Of a stretch of DNA of 64,000 bases, positions 11,684 to 24,900 are shown piece by piece; positions within the stretch are counted from its first letter, which is position 1, and the number at the start of each line of letters is the position of its first letter. The notes under the pieces were generated by a model. It was not told the origin of the DNA, ran no database searches, and was given only the letters and a program-made list of their open reading frames with translations. The stretch is taken from contig CM031873.1 of the NCBI GenBank assembly GCA_018697195.1, positions 2,558,236 to 2,622,235 on the forward strand, read 5' to 3'. This DNA is from Certhia americana. Taxonomy: Eukaryota; Chordata; Aves; Passeriformes; Certhiidae. The position numbers were made by a program, and so were the translations under genes.

Positions 11684-12135
11684 GGCTGAAAGAAATAATT
11701 TAAGAAAAGGAAAATATAATATAATATATATATTTTTTTTACATATCAGTAGAGAGGGGGGAAATACGGAAAAGAAAAAAAATAATAGCTGTGCTGAAAC
11801 ATGATTTGCTCCGATTTGGTTTTTATTTTCCTTTTTTTTTTTACACTGCTTTGTTTCCTGTTTTCTCTCAGAGGGGAGGTGGTGTGTACATCCAGAAAAG
11901 GGGGCAGTGAGCAGCAGCCTGGTCCCATTGACATGAGCAAGCAGCTTCCCTCAATAGGCTCAATGTTTAGCACTGCCTCTGTAAAAAAACACAGGTGCAA
12001 AGTTTTTAGAAGTGACAGAGGTGCTTGGGGTAGCTCAGAGTCTTCCTGAAAGTTCAGCCAGGTTTTGGCTTGTAAGTGCCATTTTGGCCAGACCTCACCA
12101 CTTCTGACAATAAAACAAAGGTGGCTTAATACCTA
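11684..12135 (+). other. HS3ST3: Probable 3' UTR of HS3ST3 with candidate poly(A) signal
   Basis: GC content drops sharply after the TGA, into an AT-rich stretch with an ATAATATAATATATATAT-like run at 11716-11738. The first perfect AATAAA after the stop is at 12109-12114 ('gacaataaaac'). Further AATAAA hexamers at about 13414 and 16753 could serve a longer UTR. The 3' end is an inference, since no cDNA evidence is available here. Confidence 0.55.
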
Positions 12136-14230
12136 ATTTGGCTTTCCAAAGGTTACCTTAGGGGATTTTTTTATTGCATGAAACATTTGGTGAATTTTGC
12201 TTCCACTTATCCAATTTTTTGTTTTACTTTTACCCCCCTTAAATCAAGCTCTTTTCATCAGCCAAACTTATTTTTCCTCTTAAGGAAGCCAAAACCAATA
12301 ATCCTTTGTTTTGCTTTCAGACAAAACCATTTTGGTAGCCAAAAGTGAAAGAACACAAATGATTCTTTTGCTTCCATAATGAAAATTGCCAGGTAGTCAA
12401 AGGCCTCATTCACAGGAGCTGGCGCTAAACCAGTGTTCCTTATTGCATCCCCTTTGCTACTCTGACAGCAAAATGGTTTTCTAATGTTGTTTTTTTTCCT
12501 AAGGGGTGCCCATCTGAAGGGATTTTTGGGATGGGAAGGAAGGTCCACACTGAGATGATGCTCATGGCATACCCTGAAGGTGTTGGGGGGACCCACCACT
12601 CCACAGGAACATGCAGGAAACTTCTTGGTGCCCAGTGGACGTGGTTTAAGCCATAATGATGAATGTTTTAAGTTGGGCCAGTCTTAAATAGACTGGAGGA
12701 AGGGTTGGTTGGGAAAAAGTGAACAATAATCATGTTGAGAAAGAGGAATGAGGAAACAATAGTTCTTTGCTAAAGGAGAACTGAGGGGGAAGCTGGAAGG
12801 TTGTGAAGGGCTTTAAAAAATGTCAGGCAAAACAAATCTCCTTTACCATGATTTTTTTGTAGCTGGTGAAAATGTTTCAGTGACAGAAATCTGTTAGTGA
12901 AGCAGAGTCTTTTATTGCCACGGGCTCATTTATCTGCTGGCTCTTGATCTCCAGCATTTCTGAGCTGTGGGAGAACCCAGTTGTACCTTGGTGCTGCATA
13001 AACAACATGGTAGTGCTCCCTCTCCTGAGCCCAGCTTTGAAGGGTACCTGAGGGGATAAAACAAATCAAGTGGGGATCCCCCAGGAATGTGGTTAGGAAG
13101 AAGCCTGTGGGTGAAGTTTTCTGGCTGCCTGCATACCAGCCAAGATCTTAATAAACTCCCAACAGTGCAGGGATATCAAAGAGTCCAAAGAGAATTGTGT
13201 CAGAAGTTACAATTTCTCCTGAGAGGGAGGCATTTCCACCTCAGCAAGTTAAGAAAAGAATTTGGTGATCCACTCAGCCTCATGGCACTGAGTTCTTCTG
13301 CTCATGTTGAGCCACATCTCCTGGCTGCCCTAAACCACCTTTCTGCTCAGCCCTACACTCCTCCTCATGCCCCCCAAGATGCTGAGTCCTGGAACCTTCC
13401 TATCCCCTGAAGAAATAAACCCACAGGATTTTGCATGCCAGGCCCATTTCCCAAGAAAATGAAAAGAGCTTCATTCAGCTCGTGAGGCCCCAGGAGCTTC
13501 TCCCACAGCTGTCATTGCAAAGCTCTACCTGAGCCCAGGTTTCCATGACCCAGCTGGCAGAGAAGTCCTGATGGGTTGGTGGCACCAAAGCCAGATTATG
13601 CTCAGCACTCTGTCCTGGTGCCCACCTTCACTACCTCCACTGATGCTTTCACCTCTTCCCCCATTTATATCCCATTTTAAGGCCTTTTTTGGCAATGTCC
13701 CATGCCACATCTACATAAACACTTCACCTTACAGCAGAAAGGTGGAAGAGGCACCACACATCCCCCCAACAGTCCCTTCTCCTGCCTCCCTCCAGCCCCT
13801 CAATATTCTTGAAAGATGTGACATGAGGAGGTCAGAGATGCTCACAGAGCTTTGGCTCCCTGACACCATTGTTCCTGCCAGCATCTGCAGTTCAAATCAG
13901 AAGCTGGGAGAACATTGGGCTCTTGGTAAGGGTCTCCCCAGTGTGTCACAGTGGCCATAATGTGTAGCCAAAATGGTGGGTAATTATTGGGAAAAATATT
14001 CCATTTTGGGGGCAGGAATGGGGGATGGACACCCTGCCATGCTGTGCTGTTCCATTCAAATGGAAAAATCAAGGCGGTAGCGAGGATGAGGCATCAGTCA
14101 CTCACAGGTATAACCAAGGCACAAAATCTGAGGTCTCCCCAGCTGGAAGGAAGATTTAAGAATGCCATTTCTTTGGTATTTCAAGGAGAATTAAGGTTGG
14201 GATGATATGGACATGCTGTTGACAAGTTAT
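12136..14230. other. Intergenic sequence, no feature recognised
   Basis: Moderately AT-rich, unique-looking DNA. An AATAAA at 13414-13419 could be a distal poly(A) site for HS3ST3. Open frames are short and show no family I recognise. Confidence 0.6.
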
Positions 14231-14772
14231 TGTGGTTTAAGCCCAGCTGGGATCTCAGCCCCACTCACTCCCCAGGTGGGACTGGGGACAGAATTGGAGG
14301 AGTAAATCTAAAGAAACCTGTGGGTTGAGATAAAGACAGTTTAAATAGGTAAAGCAAAAGCTACACACACAAGCAGAGCAAACCAAGAAATTAATTCCAG
14401 ACTTCCTGTGGGTGCTCAGATGCTCATCCCCAGGACAGCAGGGCTCCCTCACATTTGGAATGGTGACTTGAGAAGACAAACACCATCACACCAAAAATTT
14501 CTTGCTTCTTTCCTCACTTTTATATGCTGAGCATGATGCCATAGGGTCGGGAATATCCCTTGCATCAGCTGGGGTCAGCTGTCCTGGCTGTGTCTCCTCC
14601 CAGCTCCTTGTGCATCCTCCTCACTGGAGGAGCAGGAAGAGCCTTGATGCTGTGTCAGAACTGCTCAGCCACAGTGAAAACATCCCTGGGTTATCAAGAC
14701 TGTTCCCAACACAAATCCAAACCACAGTCCTATGAACAAAATGAACTCTACCCCAGCCAAAAACAGCAGACA
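14231..14772 (-). mobile_element. Degenerate avian-type ERV solo LTR
   Basis: On the minus strand it starts TGTCTGCTGTTTTTGGCTGG and ends with CTTAAACCACA, giving TG...CA ends. Inside are the block 'ggtcagctgtcctggctgtg', a TATA-like 'ttttatatgctgagcatga' (U3 end when reversed) and 'gggttgagataaagacagtt' near the 3' side. I recognise this order of blocks from an ERVL-like LTR common in bird genomes. Flanks AGTTAT/AGTATT are only imperfectly matched, consistent with an old insertion. No internal viral genes adjoin it. Confidence 0.82.
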
Positions 14773-15478
14773 AGTATTACCCCTTAAGAGTATGATGTTT
14801 TAAAAAAACAGTATAGTTACATTGCTGTTTTCTCCCACACAGTCACATTTCCACTACTATAAAGCAGCTTTATAGGGCCACAGACTGGTTGATCTCCCCA
14901 TATTGGGCAAGCTACAGCAATACCAAGCATTTCTTACAGCTGGGAATCTGCACCTGCCACCAAATCCCTGTCATTAAATCAGTAGAGCCTTGATATATAC
15001 ACAAGCCCATCATCTGTGCCTTTAAAAACTCTTCCCAGCACATAAAGCTCAGCCACTTAGGAATACTTTTCCCTAAATACTTCAGTGTTTTGCTCCCCCT
15101 CATTTCCAAGGGTTTGAATACCTTGTTGCACACCTTGTAAAGCTATTTAGGGTTCCGAGACTGTGATGGATTGGTTTTGATCTGGGCCATAAGTAGTTTT
15201 GAAAATCCCTCCACATGTGAACAATGGCATTTAAAAAGAGGTCATGCAACCAAATTGCTTTGAACTCTAATGGCGTTTAAGCCTCTAAACTCTTTAGGCT
15301 TACTTGAAAATCCAGTCATGAAGTTTAGATTATTTTAACCTAAGAAGAATTGGAGGTAAAGTACTGAAAACTGCATCCCTCCTGGGCCTGCAGTGCTGAG
15401 CACGTGTATTGGAGGGGAAATCAAAAGTAGCTATAAATAAAAACCTGTGTAGTGTTTTTCTTAAAAAAGGAACAACAA

Positions 15479-15528
<50 letters not shown>

Positions 15529-15749
15529 GAAAAGCAGAAAACGCAAAATATCAATTTATTAATTAGGTTATTAAAATGCTTCTGGTCTCAATATTCAAAT
15601 TTGCCATTAGGCACTGATGAAGCTTAAGTTTAAACACGATGCAATATTTGGATTTTAGAACAAAAAATGGAAAAAACCCCTCCACAAACATCCCACACAC
15701 ACCAACCTTTAGAAGGCATCCTATGAGCATCAAGTGCCAAATTGATTAT
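14773..15749. other. Intergenic sequence with a 48-nt A tract
   Basis: No gene recognised. The A tract at 15480-15527 is the only notable element. Confidence 0.6.
15480..15527. repeat. Poly(A) homopolymer, 48 nt
   Basis: Uninterrupted A run preceded by 'ggaacaacaac'. No target duplication or retrocopy body was recognised beside it. Length in the assembly may be unreliable. Confidence 0.95.
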
Positions 15750-15940
15750 AAGGAGTTTTGTACAGTGAGGGTGGTGAGGCCTGAGTGGTGGTAGATTCCC
15801 CATCCCTGGAAGTGTCCAAGGCCAGGTTGGATTTGTAGCAGCCTGGGCTGGTGGAAATTGTCCCTGCTCAGAGCAGGGAATGGGATGAGATGAGCTTTAA
15901 GGTCCCTTCCAATCCAAACCACCCCATGATTCCATGATCT
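15750..15940 (+). mobile_element. CR1 LINE 3' fragment
   Basis: Contains 'atccctggaagtgtccaagg', 'ccaggttggatttgtagcag', then 'ctttaaggtcccttccaatc' and ends 'ccatgattccatgatc', the characteristic CR1 3' terminus. 5'-truncated. Confidence 0.9.
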
Positions 15941-17881
15941 TTGAGGGGACAGGCACAGCCACAAATGGCACCACAGCTTTCCTGCACTGAAACCACCAGG
16001 AGTGTGAGCTCAGGCAGGCTGAGCACAAGGATTGCCCCAAAGTCCTCCAAAATCTTTTTATCCCAGTTCAGGAAGGTCCTTGACAGTGAGACCTTCCTTT
16101 CACCCACTGCAGCGACAGCTTTCAGCCAATTCTGGAGTCTGGGGAAGCTCTTTGCTTTCCATTTCAACTGAAAAATTGAGAGAAATTATTTATTTTTTTA
16201 CCAGTGCAGTGTGGCAAGGCAATACCAGGTCTGGCTGCTGCTGTGAAATCCATCACTGCCATTCCTGCAAGGACAAGGATGCCCATGGTATCCTTGGTGC
16301 TGATTTTCTGCCACAGGGAATTTCATCATCTCCTGTGGACGTGCTGCCTCTCAATGATCTGCACAGTTAAAAGGAGTTCATACACCAAGGTGCCAGGGAG
16401 ATCAATGTGTGAGACTCCTCTGCCAGATGTCAGGGTGGCCTTTGGGTGCAGCATCAAGAAATCAAATTTCCAGCAATAATTTGGCTTTTCCTAGACTGCA
16501 CAGAGTGATTTTACTTGAATTCATTCTCAGTTCTCCCTCATGCACACTTCACACACTGCATCAAGTCTCCAGATGAAGGGGAAAAATTGCCCATTTCCCT
16601 AACCATTTAAAAATTCCTTGATTGTATACAACAGTTTCTGGGTTTTCTCTCCTCCCTCCCCTTTACTTGGTGATACTGTTCTCCCTTTGGTGCTATTTCA
16701 GTATGAAAAAAACTGATTTTAATTTAATTTAAGAATGAAAAAGCACACATTTAATAAAGTTTACGGGTACTGAGAGGCTGTGCTCTCTTTTTGCTGGTGG
16801 CAGCAAGCTGGAAAGAGGGGGCAGATTTATGAAAAGAGGGGGGAAACCACAAAATTACTCATTTGTGTCTGATTTTCATCTCCTAAACCTAACTCATTCT
16901 ATGGTTTTGCCTTCTGTGAACTCCCCAGTGGCATCTTTGGCATTGTTCCCATGACCTCTTGTCTTCTACCACTTCAAGGTCAATGCCATACTCCTTTCTT
17001 TAAATTGCAAAAATCCTCAAACAGTCAAGTCTGCCTGTGTCCCCCAACGCTCAGCCCTTTGCTGTCCCTGGCCCTGCCACGTCCACAGCAGTTCTCCACT
17101 GAGATGGATGAATTCCTGCTTCCCCTGACCTGGGGAGTTCAGGAATGGTCCCAATTCACAGTGCACTGTGTGAAACCTGAGGGGAAAGGAATTCCTCAAG
17201 AAATATATACAGTGGAGAAGCCCCCCTATATCAGGTTTGCTGTGTGGTCAAGTAAAATGATATTCTATTTACTTTTTTTGGTGTATAAACAGATTAAGTC
17301 CCAGGGAAAATATGCTCCCAAACTTCATAATATTTTATTAAACCACTGAAGTTTAATATAATCTTTTGGCTTCCACAGAAAAATTTTCCATTTCTTTTCT
17401 GAGCACCTTTGATTTTATTTTCTTTTAATTACCGTTATCCAGAGTTAACAATCTTGGGTTTGCACTCCACCCAGAAAGGGCTATCCAGATTAGAAGTGGG
17501 GAATTTTGCTGAAATACAGAAATATCCACGTGGCACTGAGAAGTCAGCAACACCTGGGCAGAAAACTCTGGAGAAACCAAGCTGCAGAATTAATTCCACT
17601 CAGCCAGGCGGTAACAAGGCTGCATTGCTCAGGTCACAGCATTTGTTACTGAAGACATTGTCCAGCCATGGCTTTTGTAGAGAGTTTTACCTCCTTCAAC
17701 CTCTGCCTGTCCACACGGCCGTGCTGTGCCTCCAGTCTGGAGACAGCTCCATGGGGAAAGCTCTCGTTACCTCAGGTCCAACACTGCACCATGGACACAA
17801 CTCTGGGTTGTCACCCATCAGGGTGTGGAGCTGCAGGAGAAGCCAACACCACGCTGGGCCTTGAGCACACAGCTTGGCCCC
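15941..17881. other. Intergenic sequence, nothing recognised
   Basis: Mixed-composition DNA with AT-rich patches (16690-16760). No protein family, tandem array or transposon is evident. ORFs up to 132 codons show no recognisable domain. Confidence 0.55.
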
Positions 17882-18571
17882 TGTCTTGGTTTGAACACCA
17901 GGTGTTTGCTAAGGAAGGCAGGAGCCTCCCTTGGAATGGAGAACGCTATCCCCTTCCCTCCTAATTATTATAATTTTGAATTTAAGGAGCTCTCAGGTGA
18001 AGATATGGGAATAGGAATAACAGTTCTTTATTAGGGGAACTAAAATTAAAATGCAGTATTACAAAAAAACCCCAAACCCAGTGCCAGAGTCAGGACCCCA
18101 GCTGTCCCCTGTGGGTCAGGGGTTGGTGGCAGTGCCATCCCACGGTGGCTGCAGCCCTCCTGCAGTGGCAGATGTGGCTCTGCTGGAGCAGGGATCCTGC
18201 AGAAAGGGGCAGTTTTCCTCTGAAGCTCCAGTGGTGATGGATGGGCCTGGTTTTCCTCTGGGAATCCAGTGGCAAAGGCTCCTTGGTGTTCCAAACCCCA
18301 GATTGGATCCAGGTAGGAATGTTTGGCTCCTGCCCTGGGTGAAGCATCTCCCAATGGCTGAGGTGATTTTAGCAGCCATGCAGTGACATTCTCTGGCCCA
18401 TCAGCAGCAGATCTCTCCCTGGATGGAGGATGGGTCCTGGCAGAGAAAAGAAAACTGCCCCAGCTGGTTTTTAACAGCTGGGCCATGAACAGAGGGTTAC
18501 CCCACTCCAGTTTCAACAGCTGGTGATGGAATCCACGGTGCTGGGTACAGCCTGCACTGCAACCCAAGACA
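17882..18571 (-). mobile_element. LTR family B, copy 1
   Basis: About 690 bp, collinear with 25047-25752. Read on the minus strand it ends in ...CAAACCAAGACA and carries AATAAAGAACTG (complement near 18023-18034), a poly(A) signal about 140 bp from the 3' end, as in an LTR. Similarity to the second copy begins at TGTCTTGGTTTGAA and ends near 'gacat' at about 18571. The exact 5' boundary and the target duplication were not resolved. A 202-codon minus-strand ORF inside it is not matched by any protein I know. Confidence 0.8.
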
Positions 18572-20025
18572 TCGCCTGGCCTTCCAATTCTGCTGGCCAA
18601 GGAACGCCCTACAGGCAGTCTGGCTTGTGGGGAAAGCTGCTGGGAGCCAAGCAAAGCCCCTCAAGAAAGACTCAGTGCCTGCATTCCAGCAATTCAGCAT
18701 CATTAACCAGGAATAATAACAGCCATCATTGTGTCTTGGTTCTTAAGATAGCTGTGTGACTTCTGGAGGCCAAATTCGCCGGTGTGAGCGTTACCAGAGG
18801 TCCTCAGTGCAGCAGAGCAACTTTGAATGTTGCTTATCAGCCCCAAGAACTTCTCCCTGCCATTCAGACCAGCCCTGGAAATGGAAGGTACTTCTTCACA
18901 GGCACAGCAGCCTCTCTGAGTTTCTCCGCTAATGCCCAGGCAATGGTGAGGCCAGAGTTTCTCCAGATCATTTCTTCTGTTCTTCCACCAACCGCTGTGA
19001 TTTAGGGCACGTGAGCAACAATCTAATGGAAATGACTGAGAGGTATTGGCTGGGGAGCACTTATCTTCCCTGGAAGAGAATCGATAAATTTTCCATCCTG
19101 CTCACTTCTGGGGACCCCCATGGCTGGGCACAGAGGAGATGGCAACAGAGTGAAAACATTCTCCTGAGAAGGACAGGTTTAAGAGCACAGAGGGAAGAGG
19201 CCAAAAGCATCCTATCGACAGGGCAAACGCAGATACCAATCTAATTACTCATCTTTCTGCACACTCACAGCTCTCCAGGGCTCTGCCAGTGCAAAATGAC
19301 CACCAGTGGTCTCCTGGGATCCATGGCTTTGGGATGTGCAGTGCTGCCTGTGCCCTGAGCACGGTCCCCCTGCAATTTGAGCAGGCTCCAGAGAGGAGCA
19401 GGGCTGGTGGAGGCAGAGGGAGCACCCCACCAGGGTCCCCAGCATGTCACCAGCCCAGCAGCATCACCAGATCTGAATGATGGAATTCCAGGGGCCATTT
19501 CCCTTCTGGGTTCAATCAGCTCTGTTAAGTTCAGACAGGGTCTGTTGGCCCTACAGTCCGAGGATTGCAATTTAGGGGCACATCCTGTCCCACAGGCACA
19601 TCTCTACCCACCTGCCATGAGAATTATAGAGACAAAACCAATGGCAATGATACACCACGACTTAGAAACCCCCTCACTGTTACCCTTTCCTTTGACTCGA
19701 ACCCAGTGTTGTCCTGAGACCAGACTGTATCATTTTTCACAACAGGAAGATTCAAGGTTAAGTGAAGAAATTATTTGTATGACTCCCCCTGGGAGCTGTT
19801 GGGGCTCAGGGCACGGCCAGCTCTGCCTGTGTAAATTGGATATTAACCCCTGTACATCTGAGTGAGCAAGATGTGAGCTCTCCCTGGCCTGCAGTGACCC
19901 TGGTGTGTGGAAGATGCTGCTGATGTTGTAAAGGACTGCACATACACATCTGGGATCATATCTGGGCTTTCACCAGCTTAGAAAAGCTTTTAAATGGTAG
20001 AATTGACCTTTTCCCAGCAGAGCCT
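18572..20025. other. Intergenic sequence, nothing recognised
   Basis: Unique-looking sequence. The 162-codon frame at 19377-19865 has no recognisable domain. Confidence 0.5.
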
Positions 20026-20086
20026 GATCCCAGGTGCAGCATTCCAAATCAGATCCCAGGTGCAGCTTTTCAGACCAGATCCCAGG
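20026..20086. repeat. 26-bp tandem repeat, about 2.3 copies
   Basis: 'gatcccaggtgcagc' recurs at 20026 and 20052, and 'gatcccagg' again at 20078, immediately before a CR1 fragment. Confidence 0.85.
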
Positions 20087-20232
20087 ATGGTTTGGGTTGG
20101 AAGGGACCTTAAGGATTATCTCATTCCACCCTCCTGCCATGGGCAGGGATACCTTCCACGATCCCAGGCTTCTCAAAGTCCTGTCCTTTGACATTTCCAG
20201 GGATGGGGCATCCACAGCTGCTCTGGGATCCC
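20081..20232 (-). mobile_element. CR1 LINE 3' fragment
   Basis: Reverse-complement CR1 end: 'ggatggtttgggttggaagg', 'gaccttaaggattatctcat', 'ctgccatgggcagggatacc', then 'gacatttccagggatggggc'. Confidence 0.88.
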
Positions 20233-21580
20233 AGGGAATGGGCATCCAAAATCAGAGTTTTATGCTTGAACCATCTAAACCTTTCTCAGACATGGTGTGC
20301 CCTGGATGGGGAGGGCATGGGGACAGGGAGGTGTTTGCGATGTACGTTGGACCCTGGGCATTGTCACTCCAGAGGACAATGCCACTGAGGAGCCTGCAAC
20401 CACAGCCTGGACAGCCAAACTATCCCACTAGCCTGGGAAATTCATCCTGGTTTGACACCCCATATTTTACCAGCTTTACTGAAGAGAAAATTGTCATATG
20501 CTTCTACTTTTCGAGGAGCTGAGCTGTCCTTTTCATAGCAGCTGCCAGCATAAATATACATGAGAAACAGGTTTTCAGTTCCTGAGAAATGTCTAAAAAT
20601 TGTAAACAATCCTCAAGTCATATGGGGATAAACAGTCAGAATTTCAATATTGTTTATAGTTTAAAAAAGTAACAGTTGTCTGAGTCGAGTCAAGCCAAGT
20701 CCTTTTGAATAGATAATTTTCAAACATTTGGTTTCAATTCTCTCAAACCTTCAGTAGAGAAGTCCCATTCATGGAATATTTAACTTACAATTCAAAATGA
20801 AAAGTATTACGGAGTAGAAAACTGGATCTTTCCATTTCAAAAAAAAAAACCGGCCTCAGATACTGAACCGTCTTGAAAACTCTCTTTAGAAAAAAAAGAA
20901 GGAACAAAACCACTCAGCCAAGAAGTTTATTCAGGCTGTTCTTCTGCTGCTGAAAAATCCAGTTTTGCTGAGTTAGTTGTTTGTTTCACTTAACAAACAA
21001 GAACATTCCATCAAAAATACAGTCCTGCTTGTCAGGCTGAGAGCAGCCACATCCCTCTCTGTCCCCAGCCCTCCAGCCTTTCAGCATTCCCCTCACTTCA
21101 CCTCCCACTCCAGCTCAGAGGTTCTGCAACCAGGGAGAGTGGAAAAGAGAGCTCTTTAATTTCCTCTTTGCATTAGAGTTCATTAGGAAAAATTCCAGAG
21201 GCCCCTCATTGTGACTGAATTTGCATGTCTTCTGCGGATGCTTAAATTATATTTTCCTATGGGTTTTTTCTTCCCCTTTTCATGTGTCTTTCCTGTATCC
21301 CTAACACTCGTTTGCTTCCTTGCTCTCAATTAATTCCTGAAATAATTTATTTCACTTCTGTCACTGTTTCTTATCTGGATGGCTCACACAAACAGAATTT
21401 GTTAGTTTTGTTGGTAGGAAGTTATTTATTTAAGCTATTTGTTAGTATTAGGGAATAATCAGTCAATTTACATGGCAGGGCTCCTTTTGCCAGGCTGGAT
21501 AAGACATCTCTCAGGAAGTAAGGAAAAGTTACTCAAAAGCTTTACTGGATGCATTTTGGATGCTTCACTTCCCCTCCTAA
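20233..21580. other. Intergenic AT-rich sequence
   Basis: AT-rich with several A runs (20838-20849, 20891-20900). No gene or named repeat recognised. Confidence 0.5.
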
Positions 21581-21742
21581 AATCATAGAATAATTAAGTT
21601 TGGAGAAGCCCTGTAAGATCATCAAATCCAGCCATTAACCCAGAACTGCCATGTCCACCACTAAACCATGTCCCCAAGTGTCACATTTGCACATTTTTTT
21701 GACACTTCCAGGGATGATGATTCCACCACTTCCCTGGGCAAA
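21581..21742 (-). mobile_element. CR1 LINE 3' fragment (left arm of a head-to-head pair)
   Basis: 'aatcatagaataattaagtt' and 'ggagaagccctgtaagatca', followed by 'atgtccaccactaaaccatg' and 'gacacttccagggatgatga'. This is the older CR1 subfamily pattern, in reverse complement. Confidence 0.85.
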
Positions 21743-21774
21743 AATGCAGCAGATCTGATGGGTTTTTGAACCAG

Positions 21775-21985
21775 AATTTAGTTCTTCACTCAGAGGGAGG
21801 TGAGGCCCTGGCACAGGGTGTCCAGAGCAGCTGTGGCTGCCCCTGGATCCCTGGAAGTGTCCAAGGCCAGGCTGGATGAGGCTTGGAGCAGCCTGGGATA
21901 GCAGAAGGTGTCCCTGCCCATGGCAGGGATGGGAATGGGATAGTTTTTCAGGTCCTTTTCAACGAAAACCATCCTGTGATTCTAA
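21775..21985 (+). mobile_element. CR1 LINE 3' fragment (right arm of a head-to-head pair)
   Basis: 'tggatccctggaagtgtcca', 'ggccaggctggatgaggctt', 'tgtccctgcccatggcaggg' and the terminal 'ccatcctgtgattcta'. Opposite in orientation to the neighbouring CR1 piece at 21581-21742. Confidence 0.92.
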
Positions 21986-24900
21986 TAAATCAATTGACAT
22001 TTTGGTTTGGATTATTGTTGCTGTCCCCTGATCCAGGTTTCCTGGATGGACAAGGGTGTGAGTTTATTTTCACCAAGAGGTGTTCATGTGGGAGACTGGA
22101 GCTTTTGGAGCTCTGGCAAATCCTCTGTGCAGAGGATCAGAGAGTTCCTGCCCTGAAATGCAGTGGAGGCAGCAGCAAAAAAACAGAAAAAAAAGGGCTC
22201 CCAGATGTTTCACTTGACTTTGCATCAGGCTCTTTGCTACCTGTGTGGCCTTGGCAGAGCACTGGAGTTTCTTGGATGTGAGCTCCCATGCTCCTGTTGG
22301 ATCCATCCCAAGGCAGGGATCTGGCTGGTGGTCAGAGAGGAGACGCCAAGCTGCAGCTATTTCCTCCTTCCTCTCCCAACCCGTAGGCTGTACTCCAGTA
22401 TCTCTGCTGAGAGAAGAAGTTTTTTGTTAATCAAATGAAACAGAGATGGGAGGGATGAACAGGAAGGTTTGATGGAGCTGCAGGTGGGCAGCTCCACATA
22501 ACTGGAGAGCAGCAGCTGTCTCTGTGGTCTTGCAGAAGTGTCCTTTGTGCTTCACCCTGCTTCTCTATTCCACCTCCAGCTTGGCCTTGGAGCAGTGATG
22601 CTTTTCCACCTCTTCCTTCCTCCCAGCCCTTCTCCCCCTCACACACACAGACACTCAGTGTGGGTTTGGGCACTGGCTAACCATGCTGGCCACACTGCTC
22701 CCCCAGAGCTGCCCACACACCTCTTGGAGAAAACAGTGACTAATTCTGACAGTTACAGGGTTTGGGGATTTCCATGACCAGCCCTTGGCCCTCATCCTTT
22801 CATGTGCCAACCACCCGAACCCAGAATGAAGCAGACAAATGAGCTCCAGGGCGTAAAAATCACTCTCTGCCTTAGTAATCTCAGTTCCAATAAATTGGCA
22901 TATAAACTACCAGTTTCCTTTGGTTACTCCCTGTTGGAAACTCCTTTTCCAAGCTCCCCTTCCTTTCCAGCACCACCACACCCATGTCCAACCAGACATG
23001 ACACCAAGAACTCCTGCAACTCTCCATACACACTCTCCATCCTCAGGCTTAGATTCAGGCACTTTGCCCCATGGTCATCATCCTCAATCATCCTCCTTTT
23101 TATGCAACATCCTGCAAGCACTGAAATTCAGCCAGGTTTGGGAGATATTGATGGGAGAACAGCTGATCTCTGCAAAGTGATCTGTGAGCCAGCTCAGGAG
23201 GATTTTGTATTCCAAGACAACTGGAGAAAATTTCTGCTTTTACATCGAATTCCTGGCTACCTTTTGGCAGGAGGCTCCCACACATAAGGAGCCTGTGCAT
23301 AAGGTCTTGTTTGAAGATTTCCTGCACTTGGCATCCTTGCATTCAGGTTAGGTACTGCAGAACATCTTGTATCATCCACATCAACTCCCATCCATCCCAG
23401 CAAGGTCCTGCTCCTTCTGACTCCATCTCCATGCTGCCAATCAAGAGTTGAGCTGGTGTCCTGCAGCTGGTGGGTCTAGCAGTCACTGCAGCCAGCTTAA
23501 GCTGCAAAGTTCAGTCTCCAAAGAGCCAGAGAAGGCTGTGGGTGGAGCTGGCTGGGACTTGCAGGCAGGGAACCCCTCCCTGTGCTGTGTTTCCACATCG
23601 AGTCAGCTCTAATGGGAAATGACAGCTCATGAAAGCTGCTATTCATGGCCCTCTAAAGACTTCATCAGCCCCCCTGCTCATCCCAGCCCCTCTATGAGAC
23701 TCACTCTGGCTTGATTCCAAGCCTAGAGACAGAATTGTCTGGAGAATCCATGGCAACCCCAGGAGCTGGTGCTGCTCCAGGGTTTTCCATCGGTGCATCC
23801 CAGCTGCTCGTGGAGCACAGCCACAAGCTGGGTCCTGCCCCACCCAGTCCCATCCCAGCTCTCCTGTCCAGCTCATGGTGTGGTTTTGGTGCCACTCTGA
23901 TGGTCACCAAGGGCTGTCTGTGCAGGCTTCTTCAGTATTGAGTACCTCCACAAATCACTCCAGATGTGTTCATGTCTTGGGACACAACACAGAGCAGCCA
24001 CAACATCTACCACTCTGCTCTTTATCTGGCCACTTTCATCCCTCCAAACCCTAAATGCCTTCTCCAAGCCCAGGGGCTCCTAGACATCCCCCTTTTCTCA
24101 ACTTTGTCAGCTCTAAAAAACTTTTAGTTAAAAGACTTTTCATTTTAAAGACTTTTAGTTTCCACCAATAACCACTGGGGTGGCCGCCTGCACAAAGGAT
24201 CTGAAATTTAGAATTTAGGTAGGATCCTCTCTGCAAGGTCCTGGGCAGCTGCACACCTGTAGATGTAAGCTGAGGAGCTGGAGAAGGGTTCAGAGAAGAC
24301 CCATGAGAATGGGTAAAGCCCTGGAAAACCCTGGAAATCCTGCCATGAATGAAGTAAAATCTATCCTGCTTAATGGCAACCTTTCTGTAAAGTCTGTAAG
24401 AGAAGAGATCCAAGACCTTCAAGAACCTGAGCTTGGACCAGGGCCTTTGGCCACTCATTTTGGTGCTAAGTTTGATCATCTAGGTCTGGATTTAATTGTC
24501 CTCTGTTGCAAGCTGTCCAGCTGTGCTATAGAGTGGGAATTAATTCTTTTATTTATACCTCACAGTTCTGAGACTTAATGGATGTAAATTACTTTACTCC
24601 GCAGAAACACACCACCTAACTACCAGGAAAATAATTCCTACCCATAGGCCCTAAGACTGCGAGACAGGCAGTCAAATGAAAAGGTAAATTTCCTTTTTTG
24701 AAAAGAAATCTCAAAAAAATCAGCTCTTACCTCTGAAACCCTGACTGTGGCATCATTTTACAAGGAAAGGGTTCCTGCACAGGATACTGAGAGACATTTC
24801 AGCAAGGATGACTTGGTGGGTAAGGAGATGGTGGCAGGGTGCCAGGTGTGGCCAGCAGGAAAGGACAGAATTCCTCCATCACAATCTAACATTTCTGGGC

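Noticed and set aside
15460..15540. Retrocopy (processed pseudogene) tail at the 48-nt A tract
   Set aside because: No gene-like body upstream and no target duplication at the edges.
18046..18654. 202-codon minus-strand ORF
   Set aside because: It lies mostly inside the family B LTR and crosses its end; not matched in frame by the second copy.
24243..24330. Possible further CR1 fragment
   Set aside because: Only a short run resembles CR1; the rest does not align to the pattern seen in the other copies.
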